The notes: generated by a model not told the origin, from the letters alone. A stretch of DNA of 54,913 nucleotides from Burkholderiales bacterium (GCA_030833315.1 JAURHM010000016.1:1-54913), one strand, 5' to 3'. Shown: positions 17,695 through 25,801, counted from the first letter of the stretch. Program-made: numbers and translations.

Positions 17695-17696
17695 TA

Positions 17697-18203
17697 TTAA
17701 TTACACCCATTTGTTGTATCGCTGTCTTTGTCAACCCGCACTGTCGGGCGTCCGCTGGGATCAAGCACAACACAGCGTGCCGGTAATGTTGTGAGCGTTG
17801 ACGAAGTGAATACGAACGCTACCCCGTCAGTGCTGTTCTCCCGTCCGGTTCCCAGAAAGCTCACGCTACTGACGGTTTTGGAGCTGTAGGCTGCGTTGCG
17901 GGTGCTGATGCTTAAACGTTGATAGGGGTCCTGTGTGGCGATAACCTGGCTGCCGTATTGCAAATTCCATCCCATTGACCAGTCGGAAGTGCTGGTTGGG
18001 GTCAGTGTGACGGTATCGTTCCTTTTGATGGCTTCACTTCGCGCGAGCATGAGTATCGTGTGAAGGTCTGTAACCGCGGTTTTGAGTCTGTAATTTGCGA
18101 TCAGAAACTGCAGACTTGGTGTTCCCACCGCAGCCAGAACGCCGAGAATAACTACTACGATCAGCAGTTCAATAAGGGTGAAGCCTGAGTTTTTTCGGCC
18201 CAT
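17697..18203 (-). CDS. fimT: GspH/FimT-type pseudopilin
   Basis: 168-aa minor pilin of the GspH/FimT family. Cleavage motif MGRKNSG-FTLIE, then LLIVVVILGVLAAVGTPSL and LKTAVTDLHTILMLARSEAIKRN, the characteristic FimT helix. A C-terminal disulfide pair (CVVLDPSGRPTV and the final GCN) is common in this family. It lies 3 nt after pilE. Role: initiation complex of the pilus together with PilVWX and PilY1; FimT of some bacteria also binds DNA for uptake, which cannot be judged here. Confidence 0.87.
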   Translation of the reverse strand: MGRKNSGFTLIELLIVVVILGVLAAVGTPSLQFLIANYRLKTAVTDLHTILMLARSEAIKRNDTVTLTPTSTSDWSMGWNLQYGSQVIATQDPYQRLSISTRNAAYSSKTVSSVSFLGTGRENSTDGVAFVFTSSTLTTLPARCVVLDPSGRPTVRVDKDSDTTNGCN

Positions 18204-18206
18204 GAT

Positions 18207-18650
18207 TTACCAGGTGCCAGCGGTTCCGCCGGCGCAGCTGGTTGTTCCTGTTAGCCTTTGTTTCGTTCCCGTGCTGGTCAGCGTCAGCACGCCATCGCTG
18301 GCCTGCGCACCCTGAGGAATGGCGCAAAGGGTGTAAGACGGTGGCGTGGCCGTGTTATCTACAGCCGGATTGAATGTGATGTTGTAGAAACTATTCGCAC
18401 AACGAGATGAGTTGCAGGTAAAACCTTCACTCGATACGTTCAGTGCATCCGGGGTTGTGGCGTATGCACGTTGTTCAATAAGAATCTGTTTTTGCCGGGT
18501 GTCCATTTGCATCATGAATTGCTGTGCGTCGGCTCGGCGTGATTTGGCAACTTGACTGGTGTAGGAGGGGTACGCGATGGATGCCAAAATGGCTATGACG
18601 GCAACTGTGACCATCAATTCAACCAGCGTAAAACCGGTGCTTTGTTTCAT
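18207..18650 (-). CDS. pilE: PilE-type minor pilin, first gene of the operon
   Basis: 147-aa type IV pilin-like protein: MKQSTG-FTLVELMVTVAVIAILASIAYPSYTSQVAKSRRADAQ, with the prepilin site after G6 and E5. The C-terminal domain has cysteines in FTCNSSRCAN, TLCAIP and TSCAGG. The short, cysteine-rich form and the position upstream of fimT-pilVWX-pilY1 fit the minor pilin PilE rather than the major subunit. AAGGGGG lies 7 nt before the ATG. No convincing sigma-54 promoter was found upstream. Confidence 0.87.
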   Translation of the reverse strand: MKQSTGFTLVELMVTVAVIAILASIAYPSYTSQVAKSRRADAQQFMMQMDTRQKQILIEQRAYATTPDALNVSSEGFTCNSSRCANSFYNITFNPAVDNTATPPSYTLCAIPQGAQASDGVLTLTSTGTKQRLTGTTSCAGGTAGTW

Positions 18651-18839
18651 GCCTGCCCCCTTTTTTCACTAGGTATAAGAATAGAAAGGATTCTACGCGG
18701 TTGCCATGTCTTGCCGATGAGTGGTTCAGTGACCGTTATGAACGGTTGGCCGGCGGTTTTTGGCGTGAGAAAAATCACTGTTGCGCCGGTTTCCGGTGGT
18801 TTCCCGCTCCCGGGTCGGTGGAGGCGGATCCCGGCACAA

Positions 18840-18870
18840 ATTAGACAAAGTCCAATTATTGAAATAAAAT
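18840..18870 (+). promoter_or_regulatory. Fur-family gene promoter with overlapping palindromic operator
   Basis: ATTAGAC (18840-18846) and GTCCAAT (18850-18856) form a 7-3-7 inverted repeat with 6 of 7 pairs matched. It overlaps TTAGAC (possible -35), which is 18 nt from TAAAAT (18865-18870, -10). The geometry suggests autoregulation of the Fur-family gene starting at 18879. Confidence 0.5.
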
Positions 18871-18878
18871 AAAAATCA

Positions 18879-19310
18879 ATGGAAGCAATATCTTATAACC
18901 GCCCGTCGCTGACCGCGCTGTTGCGCCGGCACGGGATTGCCCCGACTCATCAGCGCCTTGAAATTGCCCAGGTGCTGTTCGGTCGTTGTCATCATCTGTC
19001 TGCTGACCAGATCCTTGCCAGGGTCAATGAGCAACATGCAGAGACCTCGAAGGCGACGGTCTACAACACCCTGAATCTGTTTTGTGATCGCGGTCTGATT
19101 CGTGAGGTCATTGTTGATCCGAAACGGGTGTTTTACGATCCGAATACCGACCCTCATCATCACCTCTATAACGTCGATACCGGTGAGATCACCGATATCC
19201 ATGCCGGTGCGCTTTCTGTAAGCGGGCTGCCGGAACTGCCGCCGGGTATGGTCACCGAAGGCGTCGATATCATCGTCCGCATGCGCGCCAGCAGCCCCTC
19301 GGTGGGGTAA
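18879..19310 (+). CDS. Fur-family transcriptional repressor
   Basis: 143-aa metalloregulator. The N-terminal winged helix includes IAPTHQRLEIAQVLF, HHLSADQILARVN and SKATVYNTLNLFCDRGLI. The C-terminal dimer/metal domain has FYDPNTDPHHHLYNVDTGEI. There is no C-terminal CxxC pair; the only cysteines are C37 and C69, so the structural zinc site of classical Fur or PerR is missing, recalling Irr-like members. The metal or peroxide specificity cannot be assigned. The ATG at 18879 has no ribosome site and lies 8 nt after a TAAAAT box. It is divergent from pilE (228 nt) and precedes tRNA-Thr. Confidence 0.85.
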   Translation: MEAISYNRPSLTALLRRHGIAPTHQRLEIAQVLFGRCHHLSADQILARVNEQHAETSKATVYNTLNLFCDRGLIREVIVDPKRVFYDPNTDPHHHLYNVDTGEITDIHAGALSVSGLPELPPGMVTEGVDIIVRMRASSPSVG

Positions 19311-19347
19311 AATACAGCGCTTACCGCGGTTGCGGATTCCCTGTTTC

Positions 19348-19423
19348 GCCGGAATAGCTCAGTTGGTAGAGCAGCGCATTCGTAATGCGAAGGTCGTAGG
19401 TTCGACTCCTATTTCCGGCACCA
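19348..19423 (+). tRNA. thrW: tRNA-Thr, anticodon CGT
   Basis: 76-nt cloverleaf: acceptor GCCGGAA pairs with TTCCGGC, D-arm GCTC/GAGC, anticodon loop TTCGTAA (anticodon CGT reads ACG), TGG-TTCGACTC T-arm and encoded CCA end. The sequence is almost the same as enteric tRNA-Thr(CGT) as I recall it. TAAAAT at 19308-19313 could be its -10 box. A terminator follows immediately. Confidence 0.97.
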
Positions 19424-19430
19424 AAAAAAA

Positions 19431-19456
19431 CGGCCCCGAATGTTCGGGGCCGTTTT
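19431..19456. terminator. Bidirectional intrinsic terminator after tRNA-Thr
   Basis: CGGCCCCGAA (19431-19440) pairs perfectly with TTCGGGGCCG (19443-19452) around a TG loop, with TTTT on the plus strand and A8 on the left giving a T8 run on the minus strand. It can end the tRNA transcript and the convergent SDR gene. Confidence 0.9.
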
Positions 19457-19513
19457 CATTGGCGGGCCAGGTTGCCCCGGTTTGATGCGCCAACTATTTG
19501 TTTTTATTAACTA

Positions 19514-20287
19514 TTAAAGGACTCCGGAAATGCCGCCGTCGAGATTGATGCTGGTGCCGGTAACATAGCTGGCGGCGTTCGAGGCGAGGAAGGTGATGAC
19601 GTTGGCGACTTCCTGTGCTTCGCCGACGCGTTTCATCGGGATGTCCTTGCCCATCTTGCCGTAATAGTCGTCGGCGCTGATGCCGTCCTTGGTGAAGCGG
19701 CGCTCATGCTGTCCCGATTTGATCTTGCCGATGCAGATCGTGTTGACGAGGATGTTGTCCGGGGCGAATTCCTTGGACAGTGCTTTGGTGATGGCCAGAC
19801 CGGCGGCGCGGGAAATCGACGTGGGGTAGGACTCGGCGGCCGGTTGTTTGGCGCCGGAGATGGTGATGTTGATGACGCGTCCGCCGCCCTGCTTTTTCAT
19901 ATAAGGGATGGCGAGGCGGGTGCAGCGGATGGCGCCGAACACTTTCAGTTCGAGATCGGCCGCCCATTCCTCGTCCTGCAGCTCGAGGAATTTGCCGCGC
20001 TTGGAAGTGCCGGCGTTATTGACCAGGATGTCGATGCGGCCGAATTTCTGGGCGACTTCATCAAAGAAACGCTTGATGTCGGCGGCTTTGCTCATGTCGG
20101 CGGAAACGGCTAGGACTTCACCGCCGGCCTTGGTGATTTCTGCTGCGGTGGCATCGAGCAGGGCTTTGCCGCGGGCGCAGATCGCCACTTTGGCGCCTTC
20201 GCGCGCCAGCGTCATTGCCGTTGCTTTGCCGATGCCTTCGGTGCCGCCCGTTACGATTGCAACCTTACCCTTGAGTCCGAATTCCAT
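19514..20287 (-). CDS. SDR-family oxidoreductase with altered active site
   Basis: 257-aa Rossmann-fold protein: KVAIVTGGTEGIGKATA (cofactor loop, residues 8-24), LVNNAG at 89-93, and serine S144 in INITISG. Where classical SDRs have Y-x3-K before a helix starting AA, this protein has T156-S-I-S-R160-AAG, so both catalytic tyrosine and lysine are replaced; Y154 is shifted. The C-terminal part (KALSKEFAPDNILVNTICIG and SYVTGTSINLDGG) is otherwise normal. GAGGA precedes the ATG at 20287. Some database SDRs share this variant. It could still be an enzyme with different chemistry; the substrate is unknown. Confidence 0.85.
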   Translation of the reverse strand: MEFGLKGKVAIVTGGTEGIGKATAMTLAREGAKVAICARGKALLDATAAEITKAGGEVLAVSADMSKAADIKRFFDEVAQKFGRIDILVNNAGTSKRGKFLELQDEEWAADLELKVFGAIRCTRLAIPYMKKQGGGRVINITISGAKQPAAESYPTSISRAAGLAITKALSKEFAPDNILVNTICIGKIKSGQHERRFTKDGISADDYYGKMGKDIPMKRVGEAQEVANVITFLASNAASYVTGTSINLDGGISGVL

Positions 20288-20440
20288 TTTTTTGTCCTCA
20301 ACAATCCTGGAAAAGAGGGCGCATTGTAGCGCCATTCTTCCGCCGGGCCTTTTGCCCCTTTGATATTCGTCGTAGGATATTCCCGCGACCCCCCGACTCC
20401 GGCTGCCGCCGGTCGCGTAGTCGCTCCAAAGGAGATTTTC

Positions 20441-21460
20441 ATGGCGCCTGCCCCTAGTCTGATTCGCATATTGCAGCCGGTTCTGTATGCAGCTGTTGTC
20501 GCGGTCGGGCTGTCTTCGGGCGCTGCGCCTGTTCTGGCGCAAGCGCAGGCGGCGGAGCGCGAGCTCACAGTCGACGAATTTTCTGTCGTGAAACTGACGG
20601 TCAAGGCGGTGCCGGATGCGCGCAGCGCCCGCACGCTGGGGCCGCAGCGCGAAGGTACCGGCGTGGTGATCGATTCCAGCGGTCTGGTGCTGACCATCGG
20701 TTATCTGGTGACCGAAGCGGACACGATAGAACTGTCGACTGCGGACGGCCGCAAATTCCCGGCCAATATGATCGGCTACGACAACGCGACCGGACTTGGT
20801 TTGGTGAAATCCCTGCAACCGCTGCCGATCAAGCCGGTGGATTTCGGTCAGTCGACCGCCGCCAACCTGCGCGACATCGTACTCATTGTCGGTTTTGACG
20901 GCGTGGCCCCGGCCTATATCGTTTCGAAGCGCCCGTTTGTCGGTTACTGGGAATATTTGCTGGATGAAGCAATCTACACTGCACCGGCCACCGTCAACTG
21001 GCAGGGTGCGGCCTTGCTGTCGCGCGAAGGCAAGCTGCTCGGCATTGGTTCGCTGGCGGTGGGTGATGCGATCGCCCAGAGCGGCGTGCCCGGCAATATG
21101 TTCGTGCCGATCGATACGTTGAAACCGGTGCTCGGCGATTTCATCGCCAATGGCCGTGCCACCACCAAGCCGCGGCCGTGGCTGGGCATTACCTCACAGG
21201 AAATCCAGGGCAAAGTCATCGTGACGCGGGTTTCATCCGAAGGGCCGGCAGAAGATGCGGGACTCAAGGCCGGCGACATCATTGTCGGCCTCGGCGGTCA
21301 GGCCTTGGCCGGCCAGGCCGATTTCTACACGCGGCTGTGGAAAAGCGGTGACGCCGGTGTCGTGGTGACGCTGGATGTGTTGAAGGGCAACAAGATTGAA
21401 CCGGTCAAGGTGAAATCCATTGCCCGGGAACTGCACTTCCGCTCGAAGCCCGTCTACTGA
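20441..21460 (+). CDS. HtrA/DegP-like PDZ protein lacking the protease catalytic triad
   Basis: 339-aa exported protein: signal peptide to about residue 34 (PVLAQAQA), a trypsin-like S1C fold at about 70-250 and a PDZ domain at about 255-330 (PWLGITSQE, GPAEDAGLKAGDIIVGLGG). Compared with DegP, the triad is gone: His becomes Y88 (LTIGYLV), Asp becomes G118 (ATGLGLVK), and the GNSGG serine becomes Q188 (NWQGAA). Folding landmarks such as GTGVVIDSSGLVLT and GKLLGIG remain. It is therefore probably a periplasmic pseudoprotease or scaffold (inference). AAGGAG precedes the ATG. Divergent from the SDR gene. Confidence 0.85.
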   Translation: MAPAPSLIRILQPVLYAAVVAVGLSSGAAPVLAQAQAAERELTVDEFSVVKLTVKAVPDARSARTLGPQREGTGVVIDSSGLVLTIGYLVTEADTIELSTADGRKFPANMIGYDNATGLGLVKSLQPLPIKPVDFGQSTAANLRDIVLIVGFDGVAPAYIVSKRPFVGYWEYLLDEAIYTAPATVNWQGAALLSREGKLLGIGSLAVGDAIAQSGVPGNMFVPIDTLKPVLGDFIANGRATTKPRPWLGITSQEIQGKVIVTRVSSEGPAEDAGLKAGDIIVGLGGQALAGQADFYTRLWKSGDAGVVVTLDVLKGNKIEPVKVKSIARELHFRSKPVY

Positions 21461-21465
21461 GCACA

Positions 21466-21486
21466 CGGCAGGCGTTCCGCCTGCCG
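21466..21486. terminator. Strong hairpin between convergent genes
   Basis: CGGCAGGCG (21466-21474), loop TTC, CGCCTGCCG (21478-21486): perfect 9-bp stem between the HtrA-like gene and the convergent acyl-CoA dehydrogenase gene. There is no T-run, so termination may be inefficient or factor-assisted. Confidence 0.5.
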
Positions 21487-21498
21487 GTCTGCGGCTGA

Positions 21499-22665
21499 CT
21501 AGAAGTAATCCATCCCCAGGCAGCCAGACGCCAGATCCATCTGCTCGACCAGCTTGCGGCCGACCATATTGCGCAGCGTTTCCGTGGTGCCGCCGCCGAG
21601 ACTGCCGTAGCGCGTGCCGCGGAAAAAGCGTGATACCGGGAACTCGTCTGTGAAGCCGTAGCCGCCGTGAATCTGGATTGCTTCGCTGGTCACACGGATC
21701 GACATTTCATTGGTGTAAATCTTCGCCATCGCAGCGAGAGTCGGATCAGGAAATTTTTCGCCGGATACTGCGGCGCGATACAGCAGGCCGCGGGCGGCCT
21801 CGATCTGGATATACATGTCAGCCACTTTCCAGCGCAAGCCCTGGAAGTCGCCGATTTTTTTGCCAAAAGCCGAGCGCTGGCGCATGTATTTGACCGCTTC
21901 TTCCAGTGCGCCCTCTGCAAGCCCCAGGCAGATCGCCGGATTCAGGCAGCGTTGGGTGTTGAACGCCGAAAGCAGCTTCTTCATTCCGTTATCCCGGATC
22001 ACCAGATGTTCGATCGGCAGTTCGATATCATCGAATACCACGTCGGAGAGGAATTCACCGCCCATCGTGTGGTAGCTCGCTTTCGCGATCAGGCCCTTGG
22101 TGCCGCCGGGCACCAGCACGCAGCCGATCCCTTCGGCGCCGGGTTTGTTATCGACGCGGGTGAAGACGATGAACATTTCGGCGATGTCGGCGCGCGAGAT
22201 CAGCGTCTTGGCACCGCGCAGGATGATTCTGTCGCCTTTGATGGTGCAGTTGGTCTTGTAGTTCGGTACGTCGGTACCGGCATCGGGCTCGGTCATGCAG
22301 ATGGCCAGAATCGCCTCGCCGGTGGCGACGCGCGGAAGAATCCTGCGCTTGATGTCCTCCGGCGCAAATGTGGTAATGATGCGGGTCTGGGTTCCTACTT
22401 CACCGAGGGCTGCCATAGAGGTCACGTAGCAGACCTTGCCGATTTCCTCGAGGACCAGAACGGTGTCAAGTATGGACAGCCCGGAACCGCCGTATTCTTC
22501 GGGAACCGCCATGCCGAGCACGCCGATTTCGCCGAGGCGTTTCATGTTCTCCGCAGGCCATGTGCCGTCGAGGTATTTGATTGCTCGAGGTGCGAACTCC
22601 TCCTGGCAGACGCGCCGGACAGTATCGACAAAGGCGCGTTGTTCGTCTGAAATCCTGAAGTCCAT
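21499..22665 (-). CDS. Acyl-CoA dehydrogenase family protein
   Basis: 388-aa flavoprotein of the acyl-CoA dehydrogenase superfamily. N-terminal helical domain, LAICMTEPDAGTD in the FAD/substrate middle domain (residues about 120-130), RQRSAFGKKIGDFQGLRW, and IQIHGGYGFTDEFPVSRFFR near the C-terminus. The usual C-terminal catalytic glutamate (YEGT) is changed to GGGT, and the alternative helix position reads NTQR with no glutamate, so the catalytic base is not evident. It lies 45 nt downstream of the class II aldolase gene on the same strand. Substrate unknown. Confidence 0.9.
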   Translation of the reverse strand: MDFRISDEQRAFVDTVRRVCQEEFAPRAIKYLDGTWPAENMKRLGEIGVLGMAVPEEYGGSGLSILDTVLVLEEIGKVCYVTSMAALGEVGTQTRIITTFAPEDIKRRILPRVATGEAILAICMTEPDAGTDVPNYKTNCTIKGDRIILRGAKTLISRADIAEMFIVFTRVDNKPGAEGIGCVLVPGGTKGLIAKASYHTMGGEFLSDVVFDDIELPIEHLVIRDNGMKKLLSAFNTQRCLNPAICLGLAEGALEEAVKYMRQRSAFGKKIGDFQGLRWKVADMYIQIEAARGLLYRAAVSGEKFPDPTLAAMAKIYTNEMSIRVTSEAIQIHGGYGFTDEFPVSRFFRGTRYGSLGGGTTETLRNMVGRKLVEQMDLASGCLGMDYF

Positions 22666-22710
22666 GATCAGTTCACAATCGTAGAGGTTGATGGTTTGCG
22701 GATTGCCGGG

Positions 22711-23508
22711 TCAGTGCCAGTAAGGCGGATACCCGGAGTTTTTGGATTCAGCATCGAGCAGGCGGAGCATCGCATGCCACTCCAGTACACCGTAAGGCCG
22801 GCGTGTTCCTGGCTGATAGAGGTTTGCGGTATGTGCGATGACTTCGTCCGGCGGCAGTGCGATGTCCTGGCCGCCGGCCAGCGCATCCACCTGTGCGCGG
22901 CAGGACAGTTCGAGCTGATACATCGTATTGAAGGCCTGCTGGACGGTGGCGCCGCAGGTGAGCAGGCCATGATTGCGCAGCATCATCGCATCATGATTGC
23001 CGAGGTCGCGCACCAGACGTTCGCGTTCCGCGAGGTCGATCGCCGGACCTTCGTAGTCGTGATAACCCAGGTGGCCGACAAAACGCATCGAGGTCTGCGT
23101 CATCGGCAGCAGTCCGCGCTTCATCGAGCAGACGGCCATACCGGCGCGGGTGTGCGTGTGCATCACACATGTCACATCAGGACGTGCTCGGTGAATGGCG
23201 CCGTGAATCACATAACCCGATTTGTTGATGCCGTAATCGGTGTCGGGTTTCCACAGGATATTGCCCTCAAGGTCGATTTTGACGAGGCTGGAGGCGGTGA
23301 TTTCCTTGTAGAGCAGGCCGTAAAGGTTGATCAGCAGGTGATCGTCATCACCGGGGATGCGCGCCGTGATGTGGTTGTAGATCAGGTCGGTCATGCCGTA
23401 GACGTCGGTCAGCCGGTAGCAGGCGGCGAGATTGAGCCGTGTTTCCCATTCCTCGGGGCTGACTTCGTTCTTGATGCTGCGGAACTGCGTCGAATAGTTG
23501 GCGGTCAC
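22711..23508 (-). CDS. Class II aldolase/adducin family protein
   Basis: 265-aa cytosolic protein of the zinc-dependent class II aldolase/epimerase fold. Metal-ligand histidines appear in CVMHTHTRAG (about residues 114-118) and LRNHGLLTCG (about 178); YNHITARIPG near residue 44 is the N-terminal phosphate/substrate loop region. The usual glutamate/tyrosine acid-base residues are not obvious to me. Many such proteins in Burkholderiales are of unknown function and associate with catabolic genes. First gene of a two-gene minus-strand unit with the acyl-CoA dehydrogenase. Confidence 0.9.
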   Translation of the reverse strand: MTANYSTQFRSIKNEVSPEEWETRLNLAACYRLTDVYGMTDLIYNHITARIPGDDDHLLINLYGLLYKEITASSLVKIDLEGNILWKPDTDYGINKSGYVIHGAIHRARPDVTCVMHTHTRAGMAVCSMKRGLLPMTQTSMRFVGHLGYHDYEGPAIDLAERERLVRDLGNHDAMMLRNHGLLTCGATVQQAFNTMYQLELSCRAQVDALAGGQDIALPPDEVIAHTANLYQPGTRRPYGVLEWHAMLRLLDAESKNSGYPPYWH

Positions 23509-23608
23509 AGGCTTGTCCAGTGCAGAGCGTTTTTGATGCGGCTGAATGATAAAAAAAGGAAAAACTGTGCCGCGAGCAGGGGGGAATTATATATGCCGCA
23601 TCCGCGGT

Positions 23609-23637
23609 TTGACTGGTGCGGTTCCGTATCCTAGACT
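23609..23637 (+). promoter_or_regulatory. Sigma-70-like promoter for the alpha/beta hydrolase gene
   Basis: TTGACT (23609-23614), 17-nt spacer, TAGACT (23632-23637), giving a leader of about 60 nt before the ATG at 23704. Spacing is ideal and the gene is divergent from the aldolase gene. Confidence 0.45.
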
Positions 23638-23703
23638 TACGTTCCCCTCCGAGACTCCCGACTTTTTGTCCTCACGGATAACCAACTTTTTATTCGGAAA
23701 TTC

Positions 23704-24627
23704 ATGAACCAGACTGCAAAAAACGCCGCTGTTGCCGGCAAGGAACACTGGACCCGCAAGGGCGACGTCAAACTTTTCCTGTGGGAGAAAGCGGCTGCCG
23801 ACGGCAAGGGCGCGAACGGCACCATTATTTTTGTCCATGGCTCATCGATGGCTTCGCAGCCGACCTTTGATCTGCATGTACCTGGCCGTCCGGATTCCTC
23901 GGTGATGGACTGGTTCGCGCAACGCGGCTTCAATACCTGGTGCGTTGACATGGAGGGCTACGGCCGCTCCGACAAATCGCGCGACATCTATTTCGATATC
24001 GCCAACGGCGCCGACGATCTTGAGGCGGCGAGCGATTACATCATGAAGACCACGGGCGCAAAGCAGTTCATGGTCTACGGCATTTCTTCGGGTGCGTTGC
24101 GTGCCGCGATGTTTGCCGAACGCCACCCGGAGCGTGTGTCGCGTCTGGCGCTGGATGCTTTTGTCTGGACCGGCAAGGGCAGCCCGACGCTGGAAGAGCG
24201 CGCCAAGAAACTCGATCAGTGGAAGGCGCAGAAACGCCGCCCGATCGATCGCGCCTTCATGCATTCGATTTTTACCCGCGACCATCCCGGCTGCGCTGAA
24301 CAGAGCGTCATCGAAGCCTTTGCGGATGAAGTGCTCAAGCTGGATGACTCGGTGCCGACCGGCACCTACCTCGACATGTGCGCCAATCTGCCGGTGGTGA
24401 ATCCCGCCAAAATCAAGGCGGCAACGGTGATCATGCGTGGTCAGTGGGACGGCATAGCGAGCATGGAAGACCTTCTCGAGTTCTTCAATCTGCTGCCTAA
24501 TCCCGACAAGACTTTTGCAGTTATGGCCGGCATTTCGCATGCCAGCTTCCAGCAGATCAACTACAGCACCGTTTATCACATCCTGCATTCGTTCTTTACA
24601 CAGCCCGAACCGATTTACCGCGGGTGA
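23704..24627 (+). CDS. Alpha/beta hydrolase
   Basis: 307-aa hydrolase fold protein without signal peptide. Oxyanion region IIFVHGSSMAS (about residue 42), VDMEGYGRSDKS, nucleophile serine in VYGISSGALRAA (about 128), acid likely in RGQWDGIASM (about 243) and histidine in GISHASF (about 278): a complete triad. Possible ester, thioester or C-C bond hydrolase. The Bug receptor gene at 24728 follows after 100 nt and may be co-transcribed, suggesting the hydrolase acts on an imported or adjacent metabolite (inference). Confidence 0.9.
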   Translation: MNQTAKNAAVAGKEHWTRKGDVKLFLWEKAAADGKGANGTIIFVHGSSMASQPTFDLHVPGRPDSSVMDWFAQRGFNTWCVDMEGYGRSDKSRDIYFDIANGADDLEAASDYIMKTTGAKQFMVYGISSGALRAAMFAERHPERVSRLALDAFVWTGKGSPTLEERAKKLDQWKAQKRRPIDRAFMHSIFTRDHPGCAEQSVIEAFADEVLKLDDSVPTGTYLDMCANLPVVNPAKIKAATVIMRGQWDGIASMEDLLEFFNLLPNPDKTFAVMAGISHASFQQINYSTVYHILHSFFTQPEPIYRG

Positions 24628-24727
24628 TGCCTTGCCTGAGGACGGTTGCCGTGAACTGTTACACTGGTCCGGCAGCGTCCTCGACGGCGTTGCGCACTGC
24701 CAAACAAAACTGACGAGGAGATTCAAC

Positions 24728-25705
24728 ATGAAACGACTGCACATGGGCCTGGCGGGAATCGCATCAGCCCTCGCATTGTCTGTAGCTTCAGGCCCGGTAT
24801 GGGCGCAGGCCTATCCGGCGAAACCCGTCCGTATCATCGTTCCTTTCGGCGCCGGCGGCGGCACCGACATTCAGGGTCGTTTGCTGGCGCAGAAGTTCCA
24901 GACCAGCATGGGCCAGAATTTCCTGGTTGAGAACCGCGCAGGCGCTTCCGGCCTGATCGGCGCCGAATTTGTGGCGCGTGCACCGGCCGACGGCTACAAC
25001 ATCCTGTTCACCACGGCTTCGTTGGCCGTCAATGTCCAGCTTTACGCGAAGCGCCTGAAATTTGATCCGGTGAATGACCTGGAACCTGTGAGCTGGGTGT
25101 CTTCGGTTCCGCTTGTGCTGACGCTGCATCCCAGTGTTCCCGCGAAGAACCTGAAAGAGTTTGTCACTCTGGCGAAAAAACCCGGTGGCAATATGATCGC
25201 CGCACACAACGGTGCCGGTACCACCAGCCATTTGTCAGTGGAAATGCTCAAACTGTTCGGCGGTGCCAAAGTGACTCCGGTGCCTTACAAGGGCGGCGGC
25301 CCGGCGATGGTGGCGCAGATCAGCGGCGAATCGGACTTCACTTTCGCGACAGCGCTTGCCGTTCAGCCTTTCACGAAAACCGGAAAGGTGCGTCCGATTG
25401 CGGTGACCACAGCGAAAAAATCATCGGCGTTCCCGGATTTGCCGACGATGACTTCGATGTTCCCCGAGTTTGAGGCGGATAACTGGTATGCCATGTTCCT
25501 CGCCAAAGGCACTTCCAAGGACATTATTGCCAAGGTCAATGCCGAAATTATCAAGGCACTGAAAGCCCCCGACCTCAACGACTTCATCCGCAAGGAAGGC
25601 GGGGAGCCGGTGGGCAGCACGCCGGAAGAGTTGGCGGCTTATTTCAAGCGTGAGAATGCGAAGTATGCGAAGGTCATCAAGGCGGCAAACGTCATTGCCG
25701 ACTGA
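24728..25705 (+). CDS. Bug/TctC-family solute receptor, first of three in tandem
   Basis: 325 aa; signal peptide to about residue 26 (SGPVWA-QAYP). Ligand loop PFGAGGGTDIQGRLLAQKF, then LVENRAGASGLIGAEF, and TPVPYKGGGPAM. The ATG at 24728 is chosen over longer in-frame extensions because of the preceding GAGGAG and the signal peptide. Its DIQGRLLA loop, the VSWVSSVPLVL segment and the DNWYAMFLAKGTS segment are nearly repeated in the next gene, so the two look like tandem duplicates. A terminator follows at 25743. Confidence 0.93.
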   Translation: MKRLHMGLAGIASALALSVASGPVWAQAYPAKPVRIIVPFGAGGGTDIQGRLLAQKFQTSMGQNFLVENRAGASGLIGAEFVARAPADGYNILFTTASLAVNVQLYAKRLKFDPVNDLEPVSWVSSVPLVLTLHPSVPAKNLKEFVTLAKKPGGNMIAAHNGAGTTSHLSVEMLKLFGGAKVTPVPYKGGGPAMVAQISGESDFTFATALAVQPFTKTGKVRPIAVTTAKKSSAFPDLPTMTSMFPEFEADNWYAMFLAKGTSKDIIAKVNAEIIKALKAPDLNDFIRKEGGEPVGSTPEELAAYFKRENAKYAKVIKAANVIAD

Positions 25706-25742
25706 ACAGTCCGTTACCGTGGATTGAACGGACCATTCGAGA

Positions 25743-25767
25743 AAGCCCGCGCAAGCGGGCTTTTTTG
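25743..25767 (+). terminator. Intrinsic terminator after first tandem Bug gene
   Basis: AAGCCCGC (25743-25750), GCAA loop, GCGGGCTT (25755-25762), followed by TTTT. Confidence 0.9.
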
Positions 25768-25801
25768 CTTTTAGGAAAGTCACTTGTAAGCAACAAAGTA
25801 G

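Noticed and set aside
18695..18720. Sigma-54-like promoter before pilE (CGGCAAG...GGCA)
   Set aside because: GG and GC are separated by 9 rather than 10 nt and the T-rich element is missing.
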